A stretch of 64,000 nt of DNA, from assembly GCA_963680875.1 (NCBI GenBank), contig OY804590.1:24800640-24864639 (forward strand), given 5' to 3'. Positions 43,634-55,100 of this stretch are shown one piece after another (positions within the stretch are counted from its first letter, which is position 1; the number at the start of each line of letters is the position of its first letter). The DNA is from Bathymodiolus brooksi (taxonomy: Eukaryota > Mollusca > Bivalvia > Mytilida > Modiolidae). The notes beneath the pieces were generated by a model. The model was not told the DNA's origin. It worked only from the letters and a program-made list of their open reading frames with translations, and searched no databases. The position numbers were made by a program, and so were the translations under genes.

Positions 43634-44125
43634 TGATAAGCTCTGTGAGCGGCGCAATGATTTTCCCGGAGGCTATAAATACAGCATCGATTGAACGCTT
43701 TGGAATATTGTAACTGACTGTTGTCCATTATATATCAATCCGAGCTAAATTGACCAGGTACAAGATATATATAACAATTATCTGAGACAATTATATCAAC
43801 ATCATTATTTCAACAACAATTTTGGAATAAGATAATTGAGTCAAAGTCGATATCAGGGAGCTGGGATTCTTGTTAATACTTGTCGTTCTACTAGCAAGAG
43901 GTCGCAATGTGTTATCTAGGCACAGGGACTTGCTCCCGGCCACTAACTTTGCCCCACTGACTTTGTTTACTGTCAATGTATTACCCACTTCAACTCCTTC
44001 TATTTTTATTTCTCTTCAATTTCTCACCATATCGCTTGTACGGATCTTTTTGTTAATCATTTTGCATTGATTTGTCACATAATTTATCCTTTGGGCACCT
44101 TAATACACATCCAATTATCGATCTA

Positions 44126-44291
44126 AACATCGAAAAGTTCAAATCCTATGCATTTCCTGGGATACAAAGCGAGAGTTGAAATCATGCAGTTTTATCAGAC
44201 GTTCGAAAATTTTCGGATCCTTTCATACAATGATAAGATAAATTCAACGTTTTGCATCCCAGGAAATGTAGGATTTGAACATTTCGATGTT
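44126..44291. mobile_element. 166-bp MITE with ~45-bp inverted arms
   Basis: AACATCGAAAAGTTCAAATC...CCTGGGAT at the left pairs with ATCCCAGGAAATGTAGGATT...CGATGTT at the right. It is non-coding and lies just upstream of a family C tail (44292-44395). Confidence 0.8.
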
Positions 44292-44395
44292 TTTTGTTTT
44301 TGTTTTTTTGCTTTTTTTGGCTATTGAGTTGTCTCCTTCGTTTTACGGATTCTGATTACCCTTTTGGTATCTTCAAACTCTTCTTCTATTTAGCT
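44292..44395 (+). mobile_element. Family C tail, terminal part
   Basis: Contains TTTTACGGATTCTGATTACC and TTTGGTATCTTCAAACTCTT, the canonical 3' end. Confidence 0.65.
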
Positions 44396-44589
44396 ATGTT
44401 ACGAAGGCCTCTGATTTTGCATAGAAAGTATTTAACTAACTGTTTTGTTTTTGTATAAATTGATAGTGTCTATGTTGTCATGACACAGGGCTGACATGAA
44501 ATAGTAAATACAAGGTGATTTATTGAAAAATGAAATCTTTTCCCAGTTATTGTCTGTTTTCTGTTGAAGATATACAAACGCAGTTAACT

Positions 44590-44625
44590 TCAGCCTGTAC
44601 CTGCTGGACAAAAGCAATCTCCAGT
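44590..44625 (-). CDS. Tentative terminal coding exon of the lectin-like gene
   Basis: On the minus strand an acceptor (CCTTTCCTTATAG) precedes 44625. Entering in phase 0, as the donor of the 45485-45588 exon requires, it reads TGDCFCPAGTG and stops at TGA 44592-44590. An AATAAA lies about 110 bases further along (near 44530), which would suit a short 3' UTR. The two cysteines fit an extracellular protein. It rests on splice consensus and phase only. Confidence 0.35.
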   Translation of the reverse strand, partial: TGDCFCPAGTG

Positions 44626-44814
44626 CTATAAGGAAAGGTATATTCAATATAAAACTGAGTTATTACACTTGTAAAAGAAAAGATGTGATCATTACTTATA
44701 TTATATGAGCTTATTGTTGTGGATTTGATGGTTCTCTGTTACCATGATTTTATCTTAGTATGATTTATATAGCTGTGCAATCAGACCTTATCACCGCTCT
44801 AAAGTTATGACTCC

Positions 44815-45015
44815 CAACATCCGCGCATGTCGGTGGTTAACATCGGGTATATCCGGTTTCTTCCACCATTGAATAAAGCTGACCGCCACGATATTACTGA
44901 AATATTCGTGAAAGTTGGGTTTCTCCCATAATATATTATATCGAGCATGCTGTCGTTTGAACCACCACGATATAACTGAACTATTGTTGAAAGTGTTGTT
45001 AAACACCATAAACCT
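44815..45015 (+). mobile_element. Two partial SINE family B tails in tandem
   Basis: The first copy is GCATGTCGGTGGTTAACATC to ATTACTGAAATATTCGTGAA; the second is CCACGATATAACTGAACTAT to GTTGTTAAACACCATAAACC. They lie in the third intron of the lectin-like gene. Confidence 0.65.
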
Positions 45016-45484
45016 ATCCTGCTGTTGTATGGTATCTAATTCGTCCTTTTGATTGATACTCTCGTCTGGTTTAGGTACTCTACGTTTGTTCCTTATTTTC
45101 ACTCAGCAATCAGAAATGAAGCGGCCATGCAAGTGCTTTCTACGTGTGAAAGTAGAATGCAAATTCTCACTTATTATTGGGTTAGCAATTTTGGTGAAAA
45201 AAATAAAAAAATCATAATCTTGAACTTTATACATAATATATTTAAGAAAAAAAAAAGAAAAAGGAGATATCAAATTTAGTGTGCACGAAGCGTATCTGGA
45301 ATAACCTTCATCAAGTACGATCAAAGTCGAAAAGGTTGCAAAATCAAATAACTTAAAAGTTTTGGGAGTAAGTAAACCAAAGGGCATAAACAGTATCACT
45401 AAAATAGACCAAGGTCACCTATGTCTGAGTGAGGAGAACCTTGGTTTTAATAATAAAATCAATCAAATATTTTGTGATACTTAC

Positions 45485-45588
45485 AAGACTAATTTCACAA
45501 ATTATACCCGTCTGTGCATTTAAACAAGATGGACTTGCTGGATTATTCACTCCTGATATATTACCACAGTAAGCAACATTACTACCGA
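45485..45588 (-). CDS. Exon 3 of a C-type-lectin-like gene
   Basis: 104 nt bounded on the minus strand by TTATTTTTTCAG and GTAAGT. It enters in phase 1 (the split codon gives V) and leaves in phase 0. The translation includes GSNVAYCGNISGVNNPASPS, then CLNAQTGIICEISL. The spacing of cysteines and the ICEI ending match the C-terminal half of C-type-lectin-like domains, where the last two disulfide cysteines flank the final strand. The WND calcium-binding signature is absent. The short ORF 45419-45610 is this exon plus intron read-through. Confidence 0.7.
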
Positions 45589-45720
45589 CTGAAAAAATAA
45601 TAAACTTCATGTAAATAAATAATTAGGGATTTCGAGTAAGTGATTAATGCGAAGTTAGAAATGTCCTATTATCATACAGTGTATAGCATGACAGACAGAG
45701 AACAAGTTACTTTATGACGA

Positions 45721-46150
45721 TTTGATTTGATTGATTTTTTGTGTTTTAACGCCATTTTCAGCAATATTTCAGCTATATCATGGCGACTAATTTTAGTGGT
45801 GGAAGAAGCCAGAGTACCAGGAGAGAACCACCGACCATGGGCAAGCAACTGGTAAGCTTTATCACTTACGGCTGCGAGTCGATTGCACCATTTTTGTAAC
45901 TGATTTAGTCTGTTTATATTATTATGAATTTTGACTTTCCCTTTGTAAGATTGTTCGGAGTTCGGTAATTTTGTTATTACCCTTATTTACACATCCGGGC
46001 GCAAACCCACGGCGTATTGGTGATAGGCTTGTATGAGTTGTTAGGTAATCCAACTACCTAACTCATTGAGTCACCCGGGCCCTACAACTACCTAACACAT
46101 TGAGCCACCCGGGCCCTACAACTACCTGACTCATTGAGCCACCCAGGCCC
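45721..46150 (-). mobile_element. SINE family B with 13-bp target duplication and internal changes
   Basis: TACTTTATGACGA flanks the element exactly (45708-45720 and 46151-46163). The insertion splits an older SINE family A relic (AGAACAAGTTAC... before, GATGACAAGGACGTCTGCTT after). Compared with 9957-10232 it carries a ~90-bp DIRS terminal fragment at 45899-45988. Its tRNA-head segment ACTACCTAACTCATTGAGCC is repeated three times near 46045-46140. Confidence 0.85.
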
Positions 46151-46439
46151 TACTTTATGACGAGATGACAAGGACGTCTGCTTAGTAACAGAACAACACG
46201 TCGAGCTAGATTTGTCAAGTGCTAACTCATGGAAACGCAAGCGCAAAATGAACAGCTATTGCTTTACCCAAGCGGAGATCGACATAATATTTTCCGAAAT
46301 CGTGTAGAACAAACCAACCCTTATCGTCGAAGTACACATATTTTTAACCATTAGCAGATTGTGAATTGTGATTCTAAACATTGTCAAGATTTAACAAGTT
46401 TGAAATTCAACAGATGGCAACATAACATAAGACACAATA

Positions 46440-47035
46440 CATGAAGTATTACATCAAGTAACGAGGAAGAGTAATGACAAGACTTAAAGTAAGTTAAGTA
46501 ATGACACAGAGTTAAGTAAATTAATACAGAGGCACGGCTTGATTTACAGAAGTAAGCTAAATAATGATACAGAGTCACGGCTTGATATGCCAAAGCAAGT
46601 TAAGTAAATTGATACAGAGGCACGGCTTGATTTACAGAAGTAAGTTAGGTAATGATACAGAGTCACGGCTAGGCGTACATTGTAAGTTAAATAATGACAC
46701 AGAGTCACGGCTTGATTTACCAAAGAAAGCTAAGTAATGACACAGAGTAACTGCTTGATTTACAGAAGTAAGCTAAGTAAGGATACAGAGTAACGGCTTG
46801 ATTTACAGAAGTAAGTTAAGTAATGACACAGAGTCACGGCTTGCTTTACCAAAATAAGTTAAGTAATGATACAGAATCACGGATAGGTTTACCGAAGTAA
46901 GTTAAGTAAGGATACAGTCACGGCTTGATGTATAGAAGTAAGTTAAGTAATGACACAGAATCAAGGCTTGATTTACCGAGGTAAGTTAGGTAATGATACA
47001 GAGTCACGACTTGATTTACAGAAGTAAGTTAAATG
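46440..47035. repeat. Minisatellite of ~43-bp units
   Basis: About 13 degenerate units share GTAAGTTAAGTAATGATACA followed by GAGTCACGGCTTGATTTAC. Period varies between about 40 and 47. Related scattered units occur at 47538-47800. Confidence 0.8.
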
Positions 47036-47039
47036 TACG

Positions 47040-48210
47040 AGTATAATGTCATTGATTTTGTGATGTTTTATGGGTTTTTTCAAGAAGTACATTAAAAACA
47101 TAAATTAACACTAATTATCGATTTTTAAAGTAAAAAGTCCATCCATTTAGTTTTATTTTCAAGAAAGCACATCTCGAACACCCTAAGGTGACATTTTACT
47201 ATGCATGCGCAAAGCCTGTTGTCACCGTCATACGATAATTTTAACTGCATGATTCTGCTAGAAAAAGAAACAGGAAAGAAGTTGTGGCGAATGATATAAT
47301 AAAACAAGAATTACCATAGGTCACCAACATGGCCATTGGATGGAATTGAAGGAAGCGTTGAGAGTTTAAACTCATGATGTAGTGCCATTGCGCATGTAGT
47401 TCGGTAATTGGTACATGCATAGTAAAAGATGCTGCTGCACACACAAAAAACAACGAAACTACACGTTTTCTGGTCGAATCTCACCACACGACGTTATATA
47501 CTCATGTTTTGAAAGTATATATTAACGACATTATACCTTTAAGTAATGATACAGAGTCACGGCATTATACTTACCAAAGTAATTCAAGTCAAGATACAGT
47601 CATTGTAATATTTAGTAAAGAACATCAAGAAATGACAAAGACCGTCAAAGAGTCAAAGCTAGAGTCACAGAGTAAATTAAGTAATAACACATTGTCACGA
47701 CAAGACTTACAAAAAGTAATTTAAATCAAGTTACAGTCATTGCAATATTTATTAAAGTACATCAAGTCATGATAAAGAGTCGCAACAAGACATACAAAAC
47801 ATAATAAAGGCCTACGCTATGTGCATCTTGAAACGACCGCAGCAATTTGACAAACTCTTCCTCCTATACGAGTTTTACTGCAATCAATCAAGTTTTACTC
47901 AAAAAACATGTGTGATAGAGGAAACCCTTGTTCCAATCAATTCAAAGTAAAGAAAAACACATAAAAAACAGATGACAAGTAAAGAGAATGGTATATATCC
48001 TCCAGATATGCACATTTCTTTATTTGGGTCTCTTTTAGCCCCTTTTCCATAATGATTAGCTCAGTTTCTGGATAACTTTTTTAATAATGAACCATTTTTT
48101 GTTTATTAATACTCAGAGTTCGCATATTGTTATTACCCTTATATATCATATATTAATATACATCTAGAAAGCAAATTTTGATTTGAAAACTGGATTTCTA
48201 AGAATTTGTT
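47040..48210. other. Intron sequence, no gene recognised
   Basis: Contains derelict minisatellite units at 47538-47800 and AT-rich sequence. It lies in the second intron of the lectin-like gene. Confidence 0.5.
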
Positions 48211-48215
48211 TCTTA

Positions 48216-48735
48216 AGATTTATAGACAATAGACAATAATTTATTAGCACAAATGCAATTACAATAATTGGTAAAGTCCCATTGTAATACAATATCAATA
48301 AGGATATGTATATATGCAATATATACTAAATTAACAACATAAATAACAATTTAATGACATAACTGTATTAAGATATACTCTCTTTTCTAATTTTTAACAA
48401 ATTTGATAATTTGCTAATTCGCACCAATCTACTGTTAAGTAATCATTTTGATTTCATTGTATCATTATGGAAGTTTGGAAATTTTTTTTATAATATTAAG
48501 ATACTTTTTTAAATAATATTTCTCTTTCTTTCCTATATTTTTCGCACTGCCAAAGAAAATGGTTTTCATCTTCAATTTCTAAATCATTGCATATTTTACA
48601 AAATCTTTCAGTTCTATTTATTTGAAAATAGCGGCCTTTTTCAATTTCAAGTTTATGGGCACAAATTCTAGAAGTCAAACGGACTATACTATATATTATA
48701 TTAATTTGATTACTAAAATATGAGGGAGAAACCAA
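48216..48735 (-). pseudogene. 5'-truncated LINE fragment, RT C-terminal zinc-knuckle-like
   Basis: The minus-strand frame 48735-48496 reads ICAHKLEIEKGRYFQINRTE then RFCKICNDLEIEDENHFLWQC, a C-x2-C-x9-H-x4-C motif found near the C-terminus of many non-LTR RT proteins. Downstream lies a 3' UTR ending with TAATAAATTATTGTCTATTG (48211-48255 complement), a typical tail. It is inserted in an intron in the same sense as the host gene. Confidence 0.7.
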
Positions 48736-48817
48736 TAACGGTTGGGAATAACATTTCCTGAAAATACATGATATAATAAAATTGTCGTTTCGAGGATTAT
48801 CAGAGTCGCATACTTAC

Positions 48818-48937
48818 CTCCGTCAGGAAATATAACACCAACTGCCGGCAATCCACTGTTATTGCCTATTACAACATTAACATTGGCGGCATTATTAAAT
48901 GCATCTGAATGTCCAGTAAAAAATGTTCCTGGATTGT
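48818..48937 (-). CDS. Exon 2 of a C-type-lectin-like gene
   Basis: 120 nt with acceptor TTCTTTCAG and donor GGAG|GTAAGT on the minus strand. It is phase 1 in (A|AC gives N) and phase 1 out (G|TC gives V). Encoded sequence includes NPGTFFTGHSDAFNNAANVN, VVIGNNSGLPAVGVIFPDG. The FFTGHSDA run fits the conserved 'W-x-G' region of C-type-lectin-like domains (Phe replacing Trp). No EPN or QPD calcium motif is seen, so carbohydrate binding cannot be assumed. Exon borders are 14.7 kb from exon 1 and 3.2 kb from exon 3. Confidence 0.75.
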
Positions 48938-49193
48938 CTGAAAGAATATATATTTATTTTTGTAAATAAAAATGGGCATTTTCGTTTCTATCGCTCTTCT
49001 AGATACATTAGAAAAACAATTCGAATAATAAAATGCAGAGCAAAATCTAAAAGATCGCCAGGGCGGTTCCAAAATCTAATCTGAAAATCGAAGAAACCGG
49101 GAAAATCGATATCCTAACATATGCATGGTCGATCATTCCCCTGGCTTAGTACAGTTTCGTCACTAAAAAGTAGCGGCATTAAACGGCTTATAT

Positions 49194-52100
49194 CGGCCCT
49201 AACCTTACCTCTTAGTCAAATAGGTGTCTTTTATCGGCCCTAACCTTACCTCTTAGTCAAATAGGTTTCTTTTATCGACCCTAACCTTACCTCTTAGTCT
49301 AATAGGTTTCTTGTATCGGCCCTAACCTTACCTCTTAGTCAAATAGGTTTATTTTATCGGCTCTAACCTTACCTCTTAGTCAAATAGGTTTGTTTTACCG
49401 GCCCTAACCTTACCTCTTAGTCAAATATGTGTCTTTTATCGGCCCTAACCTTACCTCTTAGTCAAATAGGTTTCTTTCATCGGCCCTTACCTGACCTTTT
49501 AGTCAAATAGGTTTCTTTTATCGACCCTAACCTTACCTCTTAGTCAAACAGGTTTCTTTTATCGGCCCTAACCTTACCTATTAGTCAAATAGGTTTCTTG
49601 TATCGGCCCTAACCTTACCTCTTAGTCTAATAGGTTTCTTGTATCCGCCCTAACCTTACCTCTTAATCAAATAGGTTTATTTTATCGGCACTAACCTTAC
49701 CTCTTAGTCAAATAGGTTTGTTTTATTGGCCCTAACCTTACTTCTTAGTCAAATATGTGTCTTTTATCGGCCCTAACCTTACCTCTTAGTCAAATAGGTT
49801 TCTTTCATCGGCTCTAACCTTACCTCTTAGTCAAATAGGTGTCTTTTATCGGCCCTAACCTTACCTCTTAGTCAAATAGGTTTCTTTTATCGACTCTAAC
49901 CTTACCTCTTAGTCTAATAGGTTTCTTGTATCGGCCCTAACCTTACCTCTTAGTCAAATAGGTTTATTTTATCGGCTCTAACCTTACCTCTTAGTCAAAT
50001 AGGTTTGTTTTACCGGCCCTAACCTTACCTCTTAGTCAAATATGTGTCTTTTATCGGCCCTAACCTTACCTCTTAGTCAAATAGGTTTCTTTCATCGGCC
50101 CTCACCTGACCTTTTAGTCAAATAGGTTTCTTTTATCGACCCTAACCTTACCTCTTAGTCAAACAGGTTTCTTTTATCGGCCCTAACCTTACCTATTAGT
50201 CAAATAGGTTTCTTGTATCGGCCCTAACCTTACCTCTTGGTCAAATAGGTTTCTTTTACCGACCCTAACCTTACCTCTTAGTCAAATAGGTTTCTTTTAT
50301 CGGCCCTAACATTACCTCTTAGTCCATTAGGTTTCTAATATCGGACCGAACCTTACCTCTTATCCAAATAGGTTTCTTTGATCGGCCCTAACCTTACATC
50401 TTAGTCAAATAGGTTTCTTTTATCGGCCCTAACCTTACCGCTTAGTCACATAGGTGTCTTTTATCGACCCTAACCTTACCTCTTAGTCAAATAGGTTTCT
50501 TTTATCGGCCCTAACCTTACCTATTAGTCAAATATGTTTCTTGCATCGGCCCTTACCTTGCCTCTTGGTCAAATAGGTTTCTTTTACCTGCCCTAACCAT
50601 ACCTCTTAGTCAAATATGTTTTTTTATCGGCCTTAACCTTACCTCTTAGTCAAATAGGTTTCTTTTATCGACCCTATCCTTACCTCTTAGTCAAATATGT
50701 TTCTTTTATCGGCCCTAACCTTACCTCTTAGTCAAATATGTTTCTTTTATTGGCCCTAACCTTACTTCTTAATCAAATAGGTTTCTTTTATCGGCCCCAA
50801 CCTTACCTCTTAGTCAAATGGGTGTCTGTTATCGACCATAACCTTACCTCTTAGTCAAATAGGTTTCTTTTATCGGCTCTAACCTTACCTCTTAGTCAAA
50901 TATGTTTTTTTATTGGTCCTAACCTTACCTCTTAGTAAAATATGTTTCTTGTATCGACCCTAACCTTACCTCTTAATCAAATGGGTTTCTTTTACCAGGC
51001 GTAACCTTACCTCTTAGTCAAACAGGTTTCATTTTTCGGCCCTAACCTTACCTCTTAGTCAAATAGGTTTCTTTTATCGACCCTATCCTTACCTCTTAGT
51101 CAAATATGTTTCTTTTATCGGCCCTAACCTTACCTCTTAATCAAATAGGTTTCTTTTATCGGCCCCAACCTTACCTCTTAGTCAAATAGGTTTCTTTTAT
51201 CGACCCTAACCTTACCTCTTAGTCTAATAGGTTTCTTGTATCGGCCCTAACCTTACCTCTTAGTTAAATAGGTTTATTTTATCGGCTCTAACCTTACCTC
51301 CTAGTCAAATAGGTTTGTTTTACCACCCCTAACCTTACCTCTTAGTCAAATATGTGTCTTTTATCGGCCCTAACCTTACCTCTTAGTCAAATAGGTTTCT
51401 TTCATCGGCCCTCACCTGACCTTTTAGTCAAATAGGTTTCTTTTATCGACCCTAACCTTACCTCTTAGTCAAACAGGTTTCTTTTATCGGCCCTAACCTT
51501 ACCTATTAGTCAAATAGGTTTCTTGTATCGGCCCTAACCTTACCTCTTAGTCAAATAGGTTTCTTTTACCGACCCTAACCTTACCTCTTAGTCAAATAGG
51601 TTTCTTTTATCGGCCCTAACATTACCTCTTAGTCCATTAGGTTTCTAATATCGGACCGAACCTTACCTCTTATCCAAATAGGTTTCTTTGATCGGCCCTA
51701 ACCTTACATCTTAGTCAAATAGGTTTCTTTTATCGGCCCTAACCTTACATCTTAGTCACATAGGTGTCTTTTATCGACCCTAACCTTACCTCTTAGTCAA
51801 ATAGGTTTCTTTTATCGGCCCTAACCTTACCTATTAGTCAAATATGTTTCTTGCATCGGCCCTTACCTTGCCTCTTGGTCAAATAGGTTTCTTTTACCTG
51901 CCCTAACCATACCTCTTAGTCAAATAGGTTTCTTTTATCGGCCCTAACCTTACCTCTAAGTCAAATGGGTTTCTTTTATCGGCCCTAACCTTACCTCTTA
52001 GTCAAATAGGTTTCTTTTATTGGCCCTAACCTTACCTCTTAGTCAAATATGTTTTTTTATCGGCCTTAACCTTACCTCTTAGTCAAATAGGTTTCTTTTA

Positions 52101-55100
52101 TCGACCCTATCCTTACCTCTTAGTCAAGTAGGTTTCTTGTATAGGCTCTAACCTTACCTCTTAGTCAAATATGTTTCTTTTATCGGCCCTAACCTTACCT
52201 CTTAGTCAAATAGGTGTCTTTTATCGGCCCTAACCTTACCTCTTAGTCAAATAGGTTTCTTTTATCGACTCTAACCTTACCTCTTAGTCTAATAGGTTTC
52301 TTGTATCGGCCCTAACCTTACCTCTTAGTCAAATAGGTTTATTTTATCGGCTCTAACCTTACCTCTTAGTCAAATAGGTTTGTTTTACCGGCCCTAACCT
52401 TACCTCTTAGTCAAATATGTGTCTTTTATCGGCCCTAACCTTACCTCTTAGTCAAATAGGTTTCTTTCATCGGCCCTCACCTGACCTTTTAGTCAAATAG
52501 GTTTCTTTTATCGACCCTAACCTTACCTCTTAGTCAAACAGGTTTCTTTTATCGGCCCTAACCTTACCTATTAGTCAAATAGGTTTCTTGTATCGGCCCT
52601 AACCTTACCTCTTGGTCAAATAGGTTTCTTTTACCGACCCTAACCTTACCTCTTAGTCAAATAGGTTTCTTTTATCGGCCCTAACATTACCTCTTAGTCC
52701 ATTAGGTTTCTAATATCGGACCGAACCTTACCTCTTATCCAAATAGGTTTCTTTGATCGGCCCTAACCTTACATCTTAGTCAAATAGGTTTCTTTTATCG
52801 GCCCTAACCTTACCGCTTAGTCACATAGGTGTCTTTTATCGACCCTAACCTTACCTCTTAGTCAAATAGGTTTCTTTTATCGGCCCTAACCTTACCTATT
52901 AGTCAAATATGTTTCTTGCATCGGCCCTTACCTTGCCTCTTGGTCAAATAGGTTTCTTTTACCTGCCCTAACCATACCTCTTAGTCAAATAGGTTTCTTT
53001 TATCGGCCCTAACCTTACCTCTAAGTCAAATGGGTTTCTTTTATCGGCCCTAACCTTACCTCTTAGTCAAATAGGTTTCTTTTATTGGCCCTAACCTTAC
53101 CTCTTAGTCAAATATGTTTTTTTATCGGCCTTAACCTTACCTCTTAGTCAAATAGGTTTCTTTTATCGACCCTATCCTTACCTCTTAGTCAAATATGTTT
53201 CTTTTATCGGCCCTAACCTTACCTCTTAGTCAAATATGTTTCTTTTATTGGCCCTAACCTTACTTCTTAATCAAATAGGTTTCTTTTATCGGCCCCAACC
53301 TTACCTCTTAGTCAAATGGGTGTCTATTATCGACCATAACCTTACCTCTTAGTCAAATAGGTTTCTTTTATCGGCTCTAACCTTACCTCTTAGTCAAATA
53401 TGTTTTTTTATTGGTCCTAACCTTACCTCTTAGTAAAATATGTTTCTTGTATCGACCCTAACCTTACCTCTTAATCAAATGGGTTTCTTTTACCAGGCGT
53501 AACCTTACCTCTTAGTCAAACAGGTTTCATTTTTCGGCCCTAACCTTACCTCTTAGTCAAATAGGTTTCTTTTATCGACCCTATCCTTACCTCTTAGTCA
53601 AATATGTTTCTTTTATCGGCCCTAACCTTACCTCTTAATCAAATAGGTTTCTTTTATCGGCCCCAACCTTACCTCTTAGTCAAATAGGTTTCTTTTATCG
53701 ACCCTAACCTTACCTCTTAGTCTAATAGGTTTCTTGTATCGGCCCTAACCTTACCTCTTAGTTAAATAGGTTTATTTTATCGGCTCTAACCTTACCTCCT
53801 AGTCAAATAGGTTTGTTTTACCACCCCTAACCTTACCTCTTAGTCAAATATGTGTCTTGTATCGGCCCTAACCTTACCTCTTAGTCAAATAGGTTTCTTT
53901 CATCGGCCCTCACCTGACCTTTTAGTCAAATAGGTTTCTTTTATCGACCCTAACCTTACCTCTTAGTCAAACAGGTTTCTTTTATCGGCCCTAACCTTAC
54001 CTATTAGTCAAATAGGTTTCTTGTATCGGCCCTAACCTTACCTCTTAGTCAAATAGGTTTCTTTTACCGACCCTAACCTTACCTCTTAGTCAAATAGGTT
54101 TCTTTTATCGGCCCTAACATTACCTCTTAGTCCATTAGGTTTCTAATATCGGACCGAACCTTACCTCTTATCCAAATAGGTTTCTTTGATCGGCCCTAAC
54201 CTTACATCTTAGTCAAATAGGTTTCTTTTATCGGCCCTAACCTTACATCTTAGTCACATAGGTGTCTTTTATCGACCCTAACCTTACCTCTTAGTCAAAT
54301 AGGTTTCTTTTATCGGCCCTAACCTTACCTATTAGTCAAATATGTTTCTTGCATCGGCCCTTACCTTGCCTCTTGGTCAAATAGGTTTCTTTTACCTGCC
54401 CTAACCATACCTCTTAGTCAAATAGGTTTCTTTTATCGGCCCTAACCTTACCTCTAAGTCAAATGGGTTTCTTTTATCGGCCCTAACCTTACCTCTTAGT
54501 CAAATAGGTTTCTTTTATTGGCCCTAACCTTACCTCTTAGTCAAATATGTTTTTTTATCGGCCTTAACCTTACCTCTTAGTCAAATAGGTTTCTTTTATC
54601 GACCCTATCCTTACCTCTTAGTCAAGTAGGTTTCTTGTATAGGCTCTAACCTTACCTCTTAGTCAAATATGTTTCTTTTATCGGCCCTAACCTTACCTCT
54701 TAGTCAAATAGGTTTCTTTTATCGGCCCCAACCTTACCTCTTAGTCAAATAGGTTTCTTTTATCGACCCTAACCTTACCTCTTAGTCTAATAGGTTTCTT
54801 GTATCGGCCCTAACCTTACATCTTAGTCAAATAGGTTTATTTTATCGGCTCTAACCTTACCTCTTAGTCAAATAGGTTTGTTTTACCGGCCCTAACATTA
54901 CCTCTTAGTCCATTAGGTTTCTAATATCGGACCGAACCTTACCTCTTATCCAAATAGGTTTCTTTGATCGGCCCTAACCTTACATCTTAGTCAAATAGGT
55001 TTCTTTTATCGACCCTAACCTTACCTCTTAGTCAAATAGGTTTCTTTTATCGGCCCTAACCTTACCTATTAGTCAAATATGTTTCTTGCATCGGCCTTTA

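Noticed and set aside
48110..48150. Another DIRS terminal fragment (GAGTTCGCATATTGTTATTACC)
   Set aside because: Only about 25 bases resemble the DIRS end, too short to separate from chance.
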